A stretch of DNA of 35,547 nucleotides from Cyanobacteriota bacterium (GTDB lineage Bacteria > Cyanobacteriota > Cyanobacteriia > PCC-6307 > Cyanobiaceae). The first letter of the stretch is position 1. Each line of letters opens with the position of its first letter. Location of the stretch: positions 1 to 35,547 of the forward strand of contig JAQCGH010000017.1 of assembly GCA_027620015.1 (NCBI GenBank), written 5' to 3'. Shown here one piece after another: positions 9,310 to 17,015 of this stretch. The notes beneath the pieces were generated by a model. It ran no database searches and was not told the origin of the DNA. It saw nothing but the letters and a program-made list of their open reading frames with translations. The translations under genes were made by a program, and so were the position numbers.

Positions 9310-9495
9310 CCGCAGCGGCTTTGGTCGGCGATCTCCGTGATCGTTGTGATGGTCACCGGCAGCTTGGATCCGAAGCTGAGCCCGGGGCTAAATGCCCTGC
9401 TGCGCTTGGCTGAATCGTGCATCGGCACCGGCGTTGCGCTGCTCGCGGCGAGACTGTGGCCCAGCTCAAACCACCAGGCTGATGACAAGTCCTGA
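9310..9495 (+). pseudogene. remnant of a FUSC/ArAE-like membrane protein
   Basis: Directly after phoH, in the same frame as its stop, about 60 codons read as a membrane-like segment: RLWSAISVIVVMVTG, then LNALLRLAESCIGTGVALLAARLWP, ending at TGA 9493-9495. A helix followed by a short polar turn, an LNxLLR element, an IGTG element and another helix resembles the cytoplasmic-side repeat of the FUSC / aromatic-acid-exporter families. The fragment has no start codon of its own. The ATG at 9270 opens a different frame, so a gene that once began at the phoH stop may have lost its frame. The rest of the spacer to 9619 shows nothing clear. Confidence 0.4.
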
Positions 9496-9619
9496 AGCCC
9501 ACTCGCCAAACCTGTGCCTAATCCCAATGGGGAGATCCGCACTAATGGCCGCCAGCAAAGTCTCCCATTGCCTGCAGATCGCTGGCAGGATATAGAAACT
9601 TTGAAACCACCGGTGCGCC

Positions 9620-10357
9620 ATGCCGGCCAGCAGCAATTTTCAACAGGCCATTCGTGAGGCCCAATCGAGCGCCCTAGTTGGCCCAAATGTGGTCAACAAG
9701 GCCCTGCCCTATGTGGGCGGCGGCATGGTGCTCACCGCCGGTGGTGTGATGGGAGGACTGGCCCTTATGGCCAGCAGCCCAGCCTTGTTCATGCCCCTGT
9801 TCTGGGTGGCCCTAATCGGCAACTTCATCCTGTTCTTCGTGGCTCAGAATGTGGCCCTGAAGGGCAACAACAACACTGCTCTGCCGCTACTGACGGCCTA
9901 CAGCCTGATAACCGGCTTCACCCTCAGCGGCATCGTTGCCTACGCAGTAAGCGCCGCTGGTGTTGGTGCTATCGGCACAGCCACCCTGGCTACGGGCATC
10001 ACTTTTGTGGTGGCCTCAGTGGTGGGCCGCCGCATGAGCGACAACATCGGCCAAGCTCTGAGCGGTGTAGTGGGTCTGGGCATCCTCGGCCTGCTGATCG
10101 CCATGGTTGTGCAGATCATCGGTGGCATTTTTGCCCCAGGCGTGTTCAGCGGCGGCACTTTTGAACTGCTGATTGCAGGTTTCGGCACCGTGCTGTTTGT
10201 AGGAGCAGCATTCGTCGACTTCTACACAATGCCCCGCACCTACAGCGACGACCAATACTTGGCCGGCGCCCTGGGCATGTATCTCACCTATATCAACCTT
10301 TTTATTTTCATCCTGCGGCTGATCATTGCCCTTCAAGGTGGTGGTCGACGCGACTGA
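9620..10357 (+). CDS. Bax inhibitor-1 / YccA family membrane protein
   Basis: An integral membrane protein of 245 residues. After a short soluble N-terminus it is almost entirely hydrophobic, with about seven predicted helices, including GGGMVLTAGGVMGGLALMA, LFWVALIGNFILFFVA and YLTYINLFIFILRLIIAL. The late pair of acidic residues in VDFYTMPRTYSDDQYL and the final YLxYINLFxxxLRL pattern are typical of the BI-1 family, whose members act as pH-sensitive calcium leak channels in other systems. The in vivo role in cyanobacteria is not known. The start is ATG at 9620, 347 bases after phoH across a decayed spacer. An intrinsic terminator lies 20 bases after the stop. Confidence 0.88.
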   Translation: MPASSNFQQAIREAQSSALVGPNVVNKALPYVGGGMVLTAGGVMGGLALMASSPALFMPLFWVALIGNFILFFVAQNVALKGNNNTALPLLTAYSLITGFTLSGIVAYAVSAAGVGAIGTATLATGITFVVASVVGRRMSDNIGQALSGVVGLGILGLLIAMVVQIIGGIFAPGVFSGGTFELLIAGFGTVLFVGAAFVDFYTMPRTYSDDQYLAGALGMYLTYINLFIFILRLIIALQGGGRRD

Positions 10358-10376
10358 GCTGCAAGCCAGCATCTTC

Positions 10377-10400
10377 AGCGCCCTCACAGGGCGCTTTTTT
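10377..10400 (+). terminator. intrinsic terminator after the BI-1 gene
   Basis: A perfect 8-base-pair stem (AGCGCCCT at 10377-10384 with AGGGCGCT at 10388-10395) closes a 3-base loop and is followed by a run of six T. It sits just after the BI-1 stop and faces the convergent unknown gene. It is the only textbook rho-independent terminator I found in the window. Confidence 0.9.
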
Positions 10401-10450
10401 ATGGCTGAGCTGATGTTTACGGCGGGTCAATAAATGCATCTTGGCCTGAT

Positions 10451-10972
10451 TCAGGCCTCTGCTACAGCCACGATTGCGGCGGCAATCGAGCTCCGCTGCT
10501 CGGCGTCGTAGCCCCAGCGATCTAGGAAGGCGACGTCTTCTCCTTGGCCTGCGGTAGCCGCCAACAGAATTTCCAGCCGCTCCTTGACGGCCACAGGCTC
10601 AAGGCTCCGCAGCAGTTCGGTGCAGCGGGCTTGCACCCGTTCCGAAGCCCCCTGTTGGCTGGAATCGCCGACACGTTGATGGTGCAGGGCCATCGCAGTA
10701 CTCATTGCCAGGTTGCGGGCTGAGAGATCGACCACGCCCTCACCTGCCAGCCGCAGCTGCAGCAGAAGGGTTTCAGGCAGGCGATCCATCAGCGGGCAGT
10801 CGCCCGCCAAGCTCACCACAAAAAAGCCACGAGCGCCATCGCGGCTTGCCACCAGTTCAGCTACCCGGTCGGCGAGCACTTCATCACTGAGTTCGCCGTG
10901 CTCCCACAACGCCAGCCACTGGGCCGTGATCTCCATGGCCTGCTGAAAAGTTGGTTCGGCAGCAGCAGTCAT
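10451..10972 (-). CDS. conserved hypothetical protein, function unknown
   Basis: A 173-residue soluble protein with no membrane segment or signal peptide. It is rich in Ala, Leu and Glu and looks mostly helical. Notable stretches are QQAMEITAQWLALWEHGELS near the start, GFFVVSLAGDCPLMDRLPE in the middle and EILLAATAGQGEDVAFLDRWGYD near the end. I do not recognise a catalytic motif. Its length, sensible composition, ATG start and position between a terminator and a divergent era gene make it a real gene, probably a picocyanobacterial family of unknown role. Confidence 0.75.
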   Translation of the reverse strand: MTAAAEPTFQQAMEITAQWLALWEHGELSDEVLADRVAELVASRDGARGFFVVSLAGDCPLMDRLPETLLLQLRLAGEGVVDLSARNLAMSTAMALHHQRVGDSSQQGASERVQARCTELLRSLEPVAVKERLEILLAATAGQGEDVAFLDRWGYDAEQRSSIAAAIVAVAEA

Positions 10973-11059
10973 TGCAGTGAATAGGGCACAACCAGATATC
11001 CAGCCTATGAACTCTGGCCAGGCAGCAAGGTTGGCCCTGCATGCTGCCAGGCTGATGCC

Positions 11060-11989
11060 ATGGAGTTTCCCACGGCAATCCCGGCCCTACCAACGAGCCC
11101 CGCAGGCTTTCGCTCCGGCTTCGTGGCGCTGATCGGCCGGCCAAACGTGGGCAAATCCACCCTGCTCAACCAACTGGTGGGCGAAAAGGTGGCAATCACC
11201 TCCCCGGTGGCCCAAACCACCCGCAACAGACTGCGGGCAATCCTCACCACCGAGGCAGCCCAACTGGTTTTGCTAGATACGCCAGGCATCCACAAGCCCC
11301 ACCACCTGCTGGGGGAGCGTCTGGTACAAAGTGCTCGCCGCGCCATCGGTGAAGTGGATGTGGTGCTGTTGCTGGTGGATGGCAGCGAGCCGGCTGGCCG
11401 TGGCGATGGCTTCATCGTGGAACTGCTGCAGCACTGCCGCGCGCCGGTACACCTAGCCCTCAACAAAAACGACCTGGTGGATCCGGCCCGAGCAGAGGAA
11501 CTTGGCCAGAGCTACAGCGAGCTGGTGCCGGGCTGGCCCCTGCATCCAGTGAGCGCGTTAAACGGCAGGGGCACCAGCGAGTTGGTGGCAGCTCTTGCCG
11601 CCGACCTACCAGAAGGCCCTCATTTATACCCGCCTGATGCGGTGAGCGATCAGCCCGAGCAGTTGCTGCTGGCCGAATTGATCCGCGAGCAGGTGTTGCA
11701 CAACACCCGCGAGGAGATTCCCCACTCGGTGGCAGTACAAATCGAGCGCATCGTCGACGACGGACCGCGCACCGCCGTACTGGCGACGGTGCTGGTGGAA
11801 CGCAGTAGCCAAAAGGGAATCTTGATCGGCAAAGGGGGTCGCATGCTTAAGGAGATCGGCAGCGGCGCCCGCCAGCAGATGCAGAAATTGATCGACGGGC
11901 CGGTGTATCTGGAGCTGTTCGTGAAGGTGGTGCCGAATTGGCGCCGCAACGCTGCACGGCTGAGCGAACTGGGCTACACGGGCCAATAG
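11060..11989 (+). CDS. era: GTPase Era
   Basis: A 309-residue GTPase that binds the 3' end of 16S rRNA and helps mature the 30S subunit. Seen: G1 GRPNVGKST (about residues 27-35), G2 region with SPVAQTTRNR, G3 DTPGIHKP, G4 NKND, G5 SALNG, and a C-terminal KH domain with IGKGGRMLKEIG and PVYLELFVKVVPNWR. The length is normal for the family. The start is ATG at 11060, 87 bases from the divergent unknown gene. The downstream spacer carries an antitoxin-like remnant before the lyase gene. Confidence 0.97.
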   Translation: MEFPTAIPALPTSPAGFRSGFVALIGRPNVGKSTLLNQLVGEKVAITSPVAQTTRNRLRAILTTEAAQLVLLDTPGIHKPHHLLGERLVQSARRAIGEVDVVLLLVDGSEPAGRGDGFIVELLQHCRAPVHLALNKNDLVDPARAEELGQSYSELVPGWPLHPVSALNGRGTSELVAALAADLPEGPHLYPPDAVSDQPEQLLLAELIREQVLHNTREEIPHSVAVQIERIVDDGPRTAVLATVLVERSSQKGILIGKGGRMLKEIGSGARQQMQKLIDGPVYLELFVKVVPNWRRNAARLSELGYTGQ

Positions 11990-11999
11990 CGGCTTAGCT

Positions 12000-12194
12000 A
12001 AGTCCATCCGAATAAAGCTGCACGAAGCCAAACCCCATCTCTCCCGCTTTGTTGACCAGGCACTCGATGGGAAGAATGTGGTCGTACCCAGGGCAGGCTT
12101 CTGCGGAAGGGGCTGCAGAAAATCCGAATCGCTGCGGAGCACTGACTGGCGGTTCGGCACCTGCACTGGATCAGCAGCTGAGAGAATCGGCTAA
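12000..12194 (+). pseudogene. remnant of a Phd/YefM-type antitoxin
   Basis: In the spacer after era, a plus-strand frame reads KSIRIKLHEAKPHLSRF, then VDQALDGKNVVVPRAG. The HEAKxxLSRxVDQxxxGxxVVxxRAG pattern is the signature N-terminal half of Phd/YefM antitoxins. After RAG the usual KPVARLVP is replaced by a Cys/Arg/Gly-rich run that looks like a wrong frame and ends at TAA 12192-12194, overlapping the lyase ATG. There is no ATG, GTG or TTG at the expected start; the first plausible codon is ATC at 12006. No PIN or RelE toxin is next to it. A non-canonical start cannot be excluded. Confidence 0.6.
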
Positions 12195-12694
12195 TGAGCG
12201 ATCCCAGCAACAACCAGACACCTTTCCCGCCCGAGCAAATCGGCGACTTTCTGCGCCTCTGCGCCGGCGAATGGATGAGCCTGCGCAGCCAATTCGCCCT
12301 GGCAGAAATCAACGAAGAAGACCTAGACGAAGACGGCGACGCTTGGCACAGCAGCGAGCGCGGCGAGCTGATGGTGGCCTTTCTGGAGGCAGAGACAGCT
12401 GGTGGTGCAGGCGGCTTGCAGGTGGGACTAAAGGACGACGTGGCCCAGCAGGAGCTGCACTTCGACATCAACGGCAGCTTCCGCAGCGGCGAGCAGCAGG
12501 GCCGCTGGCAACTCTGGCCCGATGGCAGCTTGGAGCTGTTGGTCACAGGCGATGGCCGCGAGGTGCGCGAGCGGATTTGGTTCACCAAGCCCAATCTGCG
12601 GCTGCGCAGCACCGTGGCCACTGGCGTCGACGGCATCCCCGGCCGGGCCAGCTTCAGCTCCGAAATCCGCCGGGTAAGCCGGCCGGCCAGCTGA
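12194..12694 (+). CDS. CpcS/CpeS-family phycobiliprotein lyase
   Basis: A 166-residue chromophore lyase of the S/U type, a lipocalin-like beta barrel that attaches phycobilins to cysteines of phycobiliproteins. Seen: FLRLCAGEWMSLRSQFAL near the N-terminus, an acidic loop EEDLDEDGD, GRWQLWPDGSLELLVTG, and the family's hallmark RERIWFTKPNLRLRST with the W/F-PNLRLR core, then ASFSSEIRRV. The sequence does not let me decide between CpcS, CpcU and CpeU types. It implies a phycobilisome-bearing or phycobiliprotein-retaining host. The ATG overlaps the TAA of the antitoxin remnant. trmD begins 16 bases after its stop, so the pair is probably one transcript. Confidence 0.85.
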   Translation: MSDPSNNQTPFPPEQIGDFLRLCAGEWMSLRSQFALAEINEEDLDEDGDAWHSSERGELMVAFLEAETAGGAGGLQVGLKDDVAQQELHFDINGSFRSGEQQGRWQLWPDGSLELLVTGDGREVRERIWFTKPNLRLRSTVATGVDGIPGRASFSSEIRRVSRPAS

Positions 12695-12710
12695 TGCGCC
12701 TCACTCTGTG

Positions 12711-13412
12711 ATGAGACTTGATGTAGTGAGCCTGATCCCGGAAGCCCTAGCGCCGCTGCTGGGCCTAGGGGTGATTGGCCGGGCATTTGGGGCTGGAATC
12801 GCCGAGCTCCACACCCACAACCCTCGCGAATTCGCCACTGACAAATACCGCAAGGTCGACGACGAGCCCTACGGCGGCGGTGCCGGCATGGTGCTCAAGC
12901 CCGAGCCGGTGTTTGCGGCGGTGGAGGCGATTCCTGTACTGCCAAGGCGGCTGGTGCTGCTGATGAGCCCCCAGGGCAGCCCGCTGCAGCAAGCCGACTT
13001 GCGCCGCTGGGCCAGCGGCTACGACCAGCTGGTGCTGATCTGTGGCCACTACGAGGGCTTCGATGAACGCATTCGGTCCCTGGCCGACGAGGAGGTTTCG
13101 ATCGGAGACTTCGTGCTCACCGGCGGAGAGCTACCAGCAGCGGTGATCATTAACGGCGTGGTGCGACTGCTGCCGGGCACCGTTGGCACAGAATCCTGCC
13201 TTGAGGAGGAAAGTCACAGCGCCCTGCTGCTGGAGCACCCCCACTACACCCGACCTGCCGACTTCAGAGGCCTGGAGGTGCCTGCTGTGCTGCGCAGCGG
13301 CGACCATGGCGCCATCTCTAGCTGGCGGGCCGAGCAGCAGCAGCAGCGCACCGCCGAACGTCGGCCGGATTTGTTCGCGCGCTGGCAGGAGCAGCAGCAA
13401 CTCCATCAGTAG
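12711..13412 (+). CDS. trmD: tRNA (guanine37-N1)-methyltransferase
   Basis: This enzyme methylates G37 of tRNAs that read codons starting with C, using SAM bound in a SPOUT trefoil knot; the methyl group prevents frameshifting. It has 233 residues. Seen: RLDVVSLIPEAL at the start, DDEPYGGGAGMVLKPEP, LMSPQGSPLQQ, the knot motifs CGHYEGFDER, SIGDFVLTGGELPA and LLPGTVG, then HPHYTRPADFRG and the C-terminal helix. ATG at 12711 is preferred; GTG at 12708 lies in the same frame just upstream. Its usual operon partner rpsP is 4.5 kb away here, so the common bacterial arrangement is not kept. Confidence 0.96.
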   Translation: MRLDVVSLIPEALAPLLGLGVIGRAFGAGIAELHTHNPREFATDKYRKVDDEPYGGGAGMVLKPEPVFAAVEAIPVLPRRLVLLMSPQGSPLQQADLRRWASGYDQLVLICGHYEGFDERIRSLADEEVSIGDFVLTGGELPAAVIINGVVRLLPGTVGTESCLEEESHSALLLEHPHYTRPADFRGLEVPAVLRSGDHGAISSWRAEQQQQRTAERRPDLFARWQEQQQLHQ

Positions 13413-13453
13413 AAGCAGCAAACTGGACGAAACCCCCGGCTGAGAAAACACCG

Positions 13454-13815
13454 ATGCTCCTCAGCACCACTGCCAACCGTGAAGGCCAGTCGATCCGGCG
13501 ATAATTGGAAATGGTGCGCAGCGAAACAATTTTGGGCGCCAATATCTTCCGCGACATACTGGCCTGAATCCGGGAGCTAATCGACGGCCGGGCCCCCTCC
13601 TATGAGGTCAGCTGGAGCCGGCCCGGGAGATGGCCGTGCAGGAACTAGGCAGACGTACTCGATTGCTGGGAGCCGATGCCGTTGTGGGGGTGCGGGTGGA
13701 CTACGAGATGCTGGGGCAGGAGGGTTGAATGTTGATAGCTTGCACAATCGGCACCGCCGTGCAGCTCGAATACTCGTCAGATCTATCCCTACCGCCGCTG
13801 ACTCCTCAGCTCTAA
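13454..13815 (+). pseudogene. YbjQ (UPF0145/DUF74) family pseudogene
   Basis: The stretch between trmD and the SPFH gene is a broken copy of the small YbjQ protein, a homopentameric fold sometimes called heavy-metal-binding. It opens MLLSTTANREGQSIRR, then TAA at 13502; it continues with SETILGANIFRDILA, then TGA at 13565; then IRELIDGRAPSYEV. A one-base shift near 13610 moves the reading to PAREMAVQELGRR, LLGADAVVGVRVDYE and then TGA at 13726, followed by MLIACTIGTAVQLEY. Three stops and one frameshift rule out function. The order and spacing of the family motifs (ILGANIFRDI, LGADAVVGV, GTAV) are intact, so the loss looks fairly recent. The remnant ends in antisense overlap with the SPFH gene. 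Confidence 0.88.
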
Positions 13816-14714
13816 CCCTGCTGCAGACCCCGCAACGCCGTCAGTAGGGCTGCCGGGCTCTGGGGATCCACCATCAGCACGCTGCCACCGGGCGCCTGGG
13901 CCATCTGCTCGCCCATGGCCATCCAGTCACCGGCCAGCAACAAACGCATCGCCTCGGCGGCCTGGGGGTTGGCCTGCATCGCCTCGGCCAGCCGACTGGC
14001 CGCATCGGCCCTTGCCTGGGCGAGCATTGTCTGCTGCTTGGCCTGGGCTTCGGCATCCAGCAGCAGGGCCTCCGCCCGGCCCCGGGCCGCATTTACCTGG
14101 GAGTCACGCTCGCCTTCCGAACGCAAAATTGCCGCCCGCTTCTCCCGTTCGGCAGTCATTTGCTGCTCCATCGCCTGCTGCACGCCACGAGATGGCTGAA
14201 TATCGCGCAATTCCACCCGAGTCACCTTCACGCCCCAGGGATCGGTGGCCTGATCCAGCTCCTTCATCAGCACCTCATTCACCTCCTGGCGAGTGGTGAA
14301 GGTTTGATCGAGGTCGAGCTTGCCCATCTCGGCCCGGATCTGGGTGAGCACCAGGTTCACCATGGCCGCCTGCAGATTGTCGACGGCGTAGTAGGCGCGG
14401 GCGTGCTCCAGTAGCTGCCAATACACAACCGCATCCACCTCGATGCCGACGTTGTCGCGGGTGATGCACTGCTGGGGCGGAATATCGAGCACCCGCTCCT
14501 TGAGCGATTCGTGGCTCACCACCTTCTCCAGCACCGGCAGCACTAAGGAGAGGCCCGGCTGCAGCTGGCGGTCGTACTTGCCAAGGCGCTCCACTAGGCG
14601 CGACTGGCCGCCGCTGGTGACCTTGACGCTGCTGACGCCAAGCAGAGCCATCAGCACCAAGGCGGGTAAGGAGAGCAGAGCTTCCACGGCAGGAATCCGA
14701 GCATGAGACGCCAA
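13812..14714 (-). CDS. SPFH/band 7 (stomatin-like) membrane protein
   Basis: A 300-residue membrane-anchored SPFH-domain protein of the stomatin/HflK type, which forms oligomers and organises membrane microdomains. Seen: one N-terminal hydrophobic helix (LLSLPALVLMALLGV), the SPFH core with LGKYDRQLQPGLSLVLPVLEKV, VSHESLKERVLDIPPQ and TRDNVGIEVDAVVYW, and a C-terminal Ala/Glu/Gln coiled coil (EREKRAAILRSEGERDSQ). The open frame begins at TTG 14714; GTG at 14687, immediately before the helix, is an equally good start, and neither has a clear ribosome-binding site. It is divergent from an NfeD-family gene, the usual functional partner of SPFH proteins. Confidence 0.9.
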   Translation of the reverse strand: MASHARIPAVEALLSLPALVLMALLGVSSVKVTSGGQSRLVERLGKYDRQLQPGLSLVLPVLEKVVSHESLKERVLDIPPQQCITRDNVGIEVDAVVYWQLLEHARAYYAVDNLQAAMVNLVLTQIRAEMGKLDLDQTFTTRQEVNEVLMKELDQATDPWGVKVTRVELRDIQPSRGVQQAMEQQMTAEREKRAAILRSEGERDSQVNAARGRAEALLLDAEAQAKQQTMLAQARADAASRLAEAMQANPQAAEAMRLLLAGDWMAMGEQMAQAPGGSVLMVDPQSPAALLTALRGLQQG

Positions 14715-14762
14715 CGCTAGTCAGCATGGGTGGGCTGAACCACCCTCACCCGCCGCGCCGCC

Positions 14763-15188
14763 ATGGCTCCTGTGTCGATCCTCTGGCTGATGCTGGCCAC
14801 CGGCCTGCTGTTGCTTGCCCTGGCGGGTGCTGAAGTGGATGGCCTGTTGCCGGCGGCGGCGGTGGCCCTGGTGTTGTCAGTGGCGGCAGCCTGGTTACCC
14901 CTGCCGCCCATGCTGCAGCTAGGCCTACTGGCGGGACTCACCGGACTGGGGGTGCTGGGTCTGCGGCGCTGGTCGGCAGGGCAGCGGGACCGCAGCCTGT
15001 CGCCAGTGGAAACCGCCACGGTGCTCAGTGGCTTCAACGGCAGCGATACGGGTCGGGTGCGCTGGCACGGCCAGAGCTGGAGCGCCGTCAACCTGGGCAG
15101 CAGCCAAGCCTTCATCCCAGGGGCGGCCGTGACCGTGCTGGGCCGCGAGGGCAATCAGCTGCAAGTGCTGGGGCCTGGGCGGGATTGA
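14763..15188 (+). CDS. NfeD-family protein
   Basis: A short (141 residues) NfeD-type protein: two or three hydrophobic helices in the first 75 residues ([19 protein letters not shown], and [13 protein letters not shown]) and a soluble C-terminal OB-fold-like domain ([17 protein letters not shown], then [18 protein letters not shown]). The OB domain of NfeD binds SPFH proteins, and the divergent neighbour is one, so the two probably work together at the membrane. It lacks the ClpP-like protease domain of long NfeD proteins. ispF follows closely. Confidence 0.88.
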   Translation: MAPVSILWLMLATGLLLLALAGAEVDGLLPAAAVALVLSVAAAWLPLPPMLQLGLLAGLTGLGVLGLRRWSAGQRDRSLSPVETATVLSGFNGSDTGRVRWHGQSWSAVNLGSSQAFIPGAAVTVLGREGNQLQVLGPGRD

Positions 15189-15241
15189 GTCTTGGTGTAG
15201 AGCCAGCCCTGGTGGAGACTGATGCCAAGCACCCCAACTCC

Positions 15242-15727
15242 ATGCAGCTCCGCATCGGCAACGGATACGACATCCACCGGCTGGTGCCAGGTAGGGCGCT
15301 GATCTTGGGCGGCCAGCGGCTGGAGCATCCTTCCGGCCTAGGGCTTCTTGGCCACAGCGATGCCGACGTGCTGGTGCACGCAATCATGGATGCCCTGCTG
15401 GGGGCCCTTTCCCTAGGCGACATCGGCCTGTATTTCCCGCCGGACGACCCGCAGTGGCAGGGGGCTGACAGCCTGGAGCTGTTGGAGCAGGTAGTGGCCC
15501 TAGTGATGGAGCGGGGTTGGAGCGTGGTGAATGTGGATTCAGTGCTAGTGGCCGAGCGACCCAAGCTCGAGCCCCACATCACCGCGATGCGTTCTGCCAT
15601 AGCGGCGCGCATGGGGCTGGCAGTAGATCAGGTGGGTGTCAAAGCCACCACCAACGAACAGCTGGGGGCAGAAGGCCGCGAAGAGGGCATCTCTTGCCAC
15701 GCTGTGGTCCTGCTCCAAAAGCCGTGA
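15242..15727 (+). CDS. ispF: 2-C-methyl-D-erythritol 2,4-cyclodiphosphate synthase
   Basis: The fifth step of the MEP isoprenoid pathway: it cyclises CDP-methylerythritol 2-phosphate to MEcPP with release of CMP, supplying precursors for carotenoids, chlorophyll tails and quinones. It has 161 residues. Seen: GNGYDIHRL with zinc ligands Asp and His, [21 protein letters not shown] with the third zinc His, [13 protein letters not shown], and [17 protein letters not shown]. The open frame reaches back to 15185 and would overlap nfeD, but homologues begin at the residues just before RIGNGYDIH, so ATG at 15242 is chosen. Its stop overlaps the GTG of the next gene. Confidence 0.96.
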   Translation: MQLRIGNGYDIHRLVPGRALILGGQRLEHPSGLGLLGHSDADVLVHAIMDALLGALSLGDIGLYFPPDDPQWQGADSLELLEQVVALVMERGWSVVNVDSVLVAERPKLEPHITAMRSAIAARMGLAVDQVGVKATTNEQLGAEGREEGISCHAVVLLQKP

Positions 15728-16176
15728 GCCGCTCTTATTACTCCAGCTTTTATAAGTTTGTGAGATCGATATTGCTTCTGGGGATGACTCTGGTGCTGCT
15801 CTCCAGCCAAGCCGGCCCGGTGCACGCTGCCTTTGCCGAGCCCGATGGCTCCTACGACACGGTGGTAGTGGAACATCTGCGCCTGAAGGTGCCGGCCGAG
15901 GGCCGGCAGGCTTGGCTTGAGGCAGAACGGGGCAGCTGGGAGCCCTGGCTGGCGCAGCAGAAAGGATTTCTTGATCGCCAGCTGCTCTGGGATCCTGCCA
16001 CCGAGGAGGGCACCCTGCTGATCCGCTGGGTTGATCGCGAACACTGGAAGTCGATTGCGCCGCAGGAGGTGCAGTCTGTGCAGGAGCGTTTCGAACTGCT
16101 GGCCCAGGCAGCAACCGGGCAATCGCAAGGCAACCCATTCCCGCTGGTATTTGAAGGTGAGCTGCTGTCGCCGTGA
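15724..16176 (+). CDS. TIGR03792-family secreted protein, function unknown
   Basis: A 150-residue protein with an N-terminal signal-like helix ([15 protein letters not shown], then VHAAFA), so it probably acts outside the cytoplasmic membrane. The rest has a ferredoxin-like dimeric alpha/beta-barrel pattern: [54 protein letters not shown]. This matches my memory of TIGR03792, a cyanobacterial family of unknown role related in fold to antibiotic-biosynthesis monooxygenases. The GTG start at 15724 overlaps the ispF stop, and its own stop overlaps the next gene's GTG, so it is translationally coupled on both sides. Confidence 0.8.
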   Translation: MSRSYYSSFYKFVRSILLLGMTLVLLSSQAGPVHAAFAEPDGSYDTVVVEHLRLKVPAEGRQAWLEAERGSWEPWLAQQKGFLDRQLLWDPATEEGTLLIRWVDREHWKSIAPQEVQSVQERFELLAQAATGQSQGNPFPLVFEGELLSP

Positions 16177-17015
16177 GCGCTGACCCAGCAAGCTATGTGC
16201 TCGGCAGCCATGCCGAAGAGCGCGACCGGTTGGAGCGCCAGCACCAGATCTGGCGCCCAGAAATGCTGGCTGGCTGGGATCGGGCCGGCTTTGGCCCTGG
16301 CCAAAGACTGCTCGACGTCGGCTGCGGCCCGGGCTTCGCCAGCTTGGATCTTGCCGAACGGGTGGGGGCTCAAGGCCGGGTCTTGGCGATAGACAGTGCC
16401 CCGGCCTACCTCGAGCACTTGAGGCAGCAATGTCAGGAGCGACAGCTGTTGCAAGTGATGCCCAAGCTGGGTGATCTGGCCGAGGAACGCGAGCCAGCCA
16501 GTGAGTTAGATGAGGCACTGGGAGCGGGCCACTGGGATGGGGCCTGGTGCCGCTGGGTGGCGATGTTTCTGCCCAGGCTGGAACCATTGCTGGATCGGCT
16601 AGCCGCGGCCCTCCGGCCTGGCGGCCAATTGGTGATGCACGAGTACATCAAGTGGGAAACCTTCGCCCTATACCCAAAAGGCGACCAGCTGGCGAAGTTT
16701 GCGTCCCGCTGCATCCAGCACTGGTTGGCTCACGGCGGCGACCCAAACGTTGCGCAGCGCCTGCCGCAGCTGCTAGAGGCCCGGGGCTTTCGACTGCTAA
16801 GTAGCTCCAGCCTGATGGCCTGCTGCCCTAACGACCATCCAAAAGCCAAGTGGCTGATTGACTTCCTCTCTAGCTACCCACACCAGCTAGCCGCCGCAGG
16901 CCTCTGGAGCGCCGATGAGCAGGCAGCCCTGGAGGCAGAACTGGCCCGGGGCCAGCAGCACAACAGCCTGTGGGTGACACCGGCTTTTATTGAGATGGTG
17001 TGGGAGCGGCAATGA
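16173..17015 (+). CDS. class I SAM-dependent methyltransferase
   Basis: A 280-residue methyltransferase with a Rossmann-like fold. Seen: motif I LLDVGCGPGFASLDLA (about residues 49-64), motif II acidic residue in VLAIDSAPAY, a later WCRWVAMFLPRLEPLL and PGGQLVMHEYIKWETFAL corresponding to motifs III-IV. The substrate cannot be told; the general type resembles ubiquinone/menaquinone or small-molecule methyltransferases. The start is GTG at 16173, overlapping the previous stop by 4 bases, and the stop overlaps the larB ATG. This coupling to ispF and larB is suggestive but does not identify the substrate. Confidence 0.87.
   Translation: MSADPASYVLGSHAEERDRLERQHQIWRPEMLAGWDRAGFGPGQRLLDVGCGPGFASLDLAERVGAQGRVLAIDSAPAYLEHLRQQCQERQLLQVMPKLGDLAEEREPASELDEALGAGHWDGAWCRWVAMFLPRLEPLLDRLAAALRPGGQLVMHEYIKWETFALYPKGDQLAKFASRCIQHWLAHGGDPNVAQRLPQLLEARGFRLLSSSSLMACCPNDHPKAKWLIDFLSSYPHQLAAAGLWSADEQAALEAELARGQQHNSLWVTPAFIEMVWERQ

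Noticed and set aside
11998-12786. 262-codon minus-strand frame across the lyase and trmD start
   Set aside because: It overlaps two well-supported plus-strand genes, is Ser/Arg/Pro rich and has no recognisable motif.
13322-13410. CAG-rich runs near the end of trmD as a repeat element
   Set aside because: They encode the Gln-rich C-terminal tail of TrmD and are too irregular to be a repeat array.
15517-15723. Longer start for the TIGR03792 gene inside ispF
   Set aside because: The upstream codons are antisense-free but lie in another frame of ispF and give a Ser/His/Arg-rich tail. The GTG at 15724, before the signal peptide, explains the protein better.
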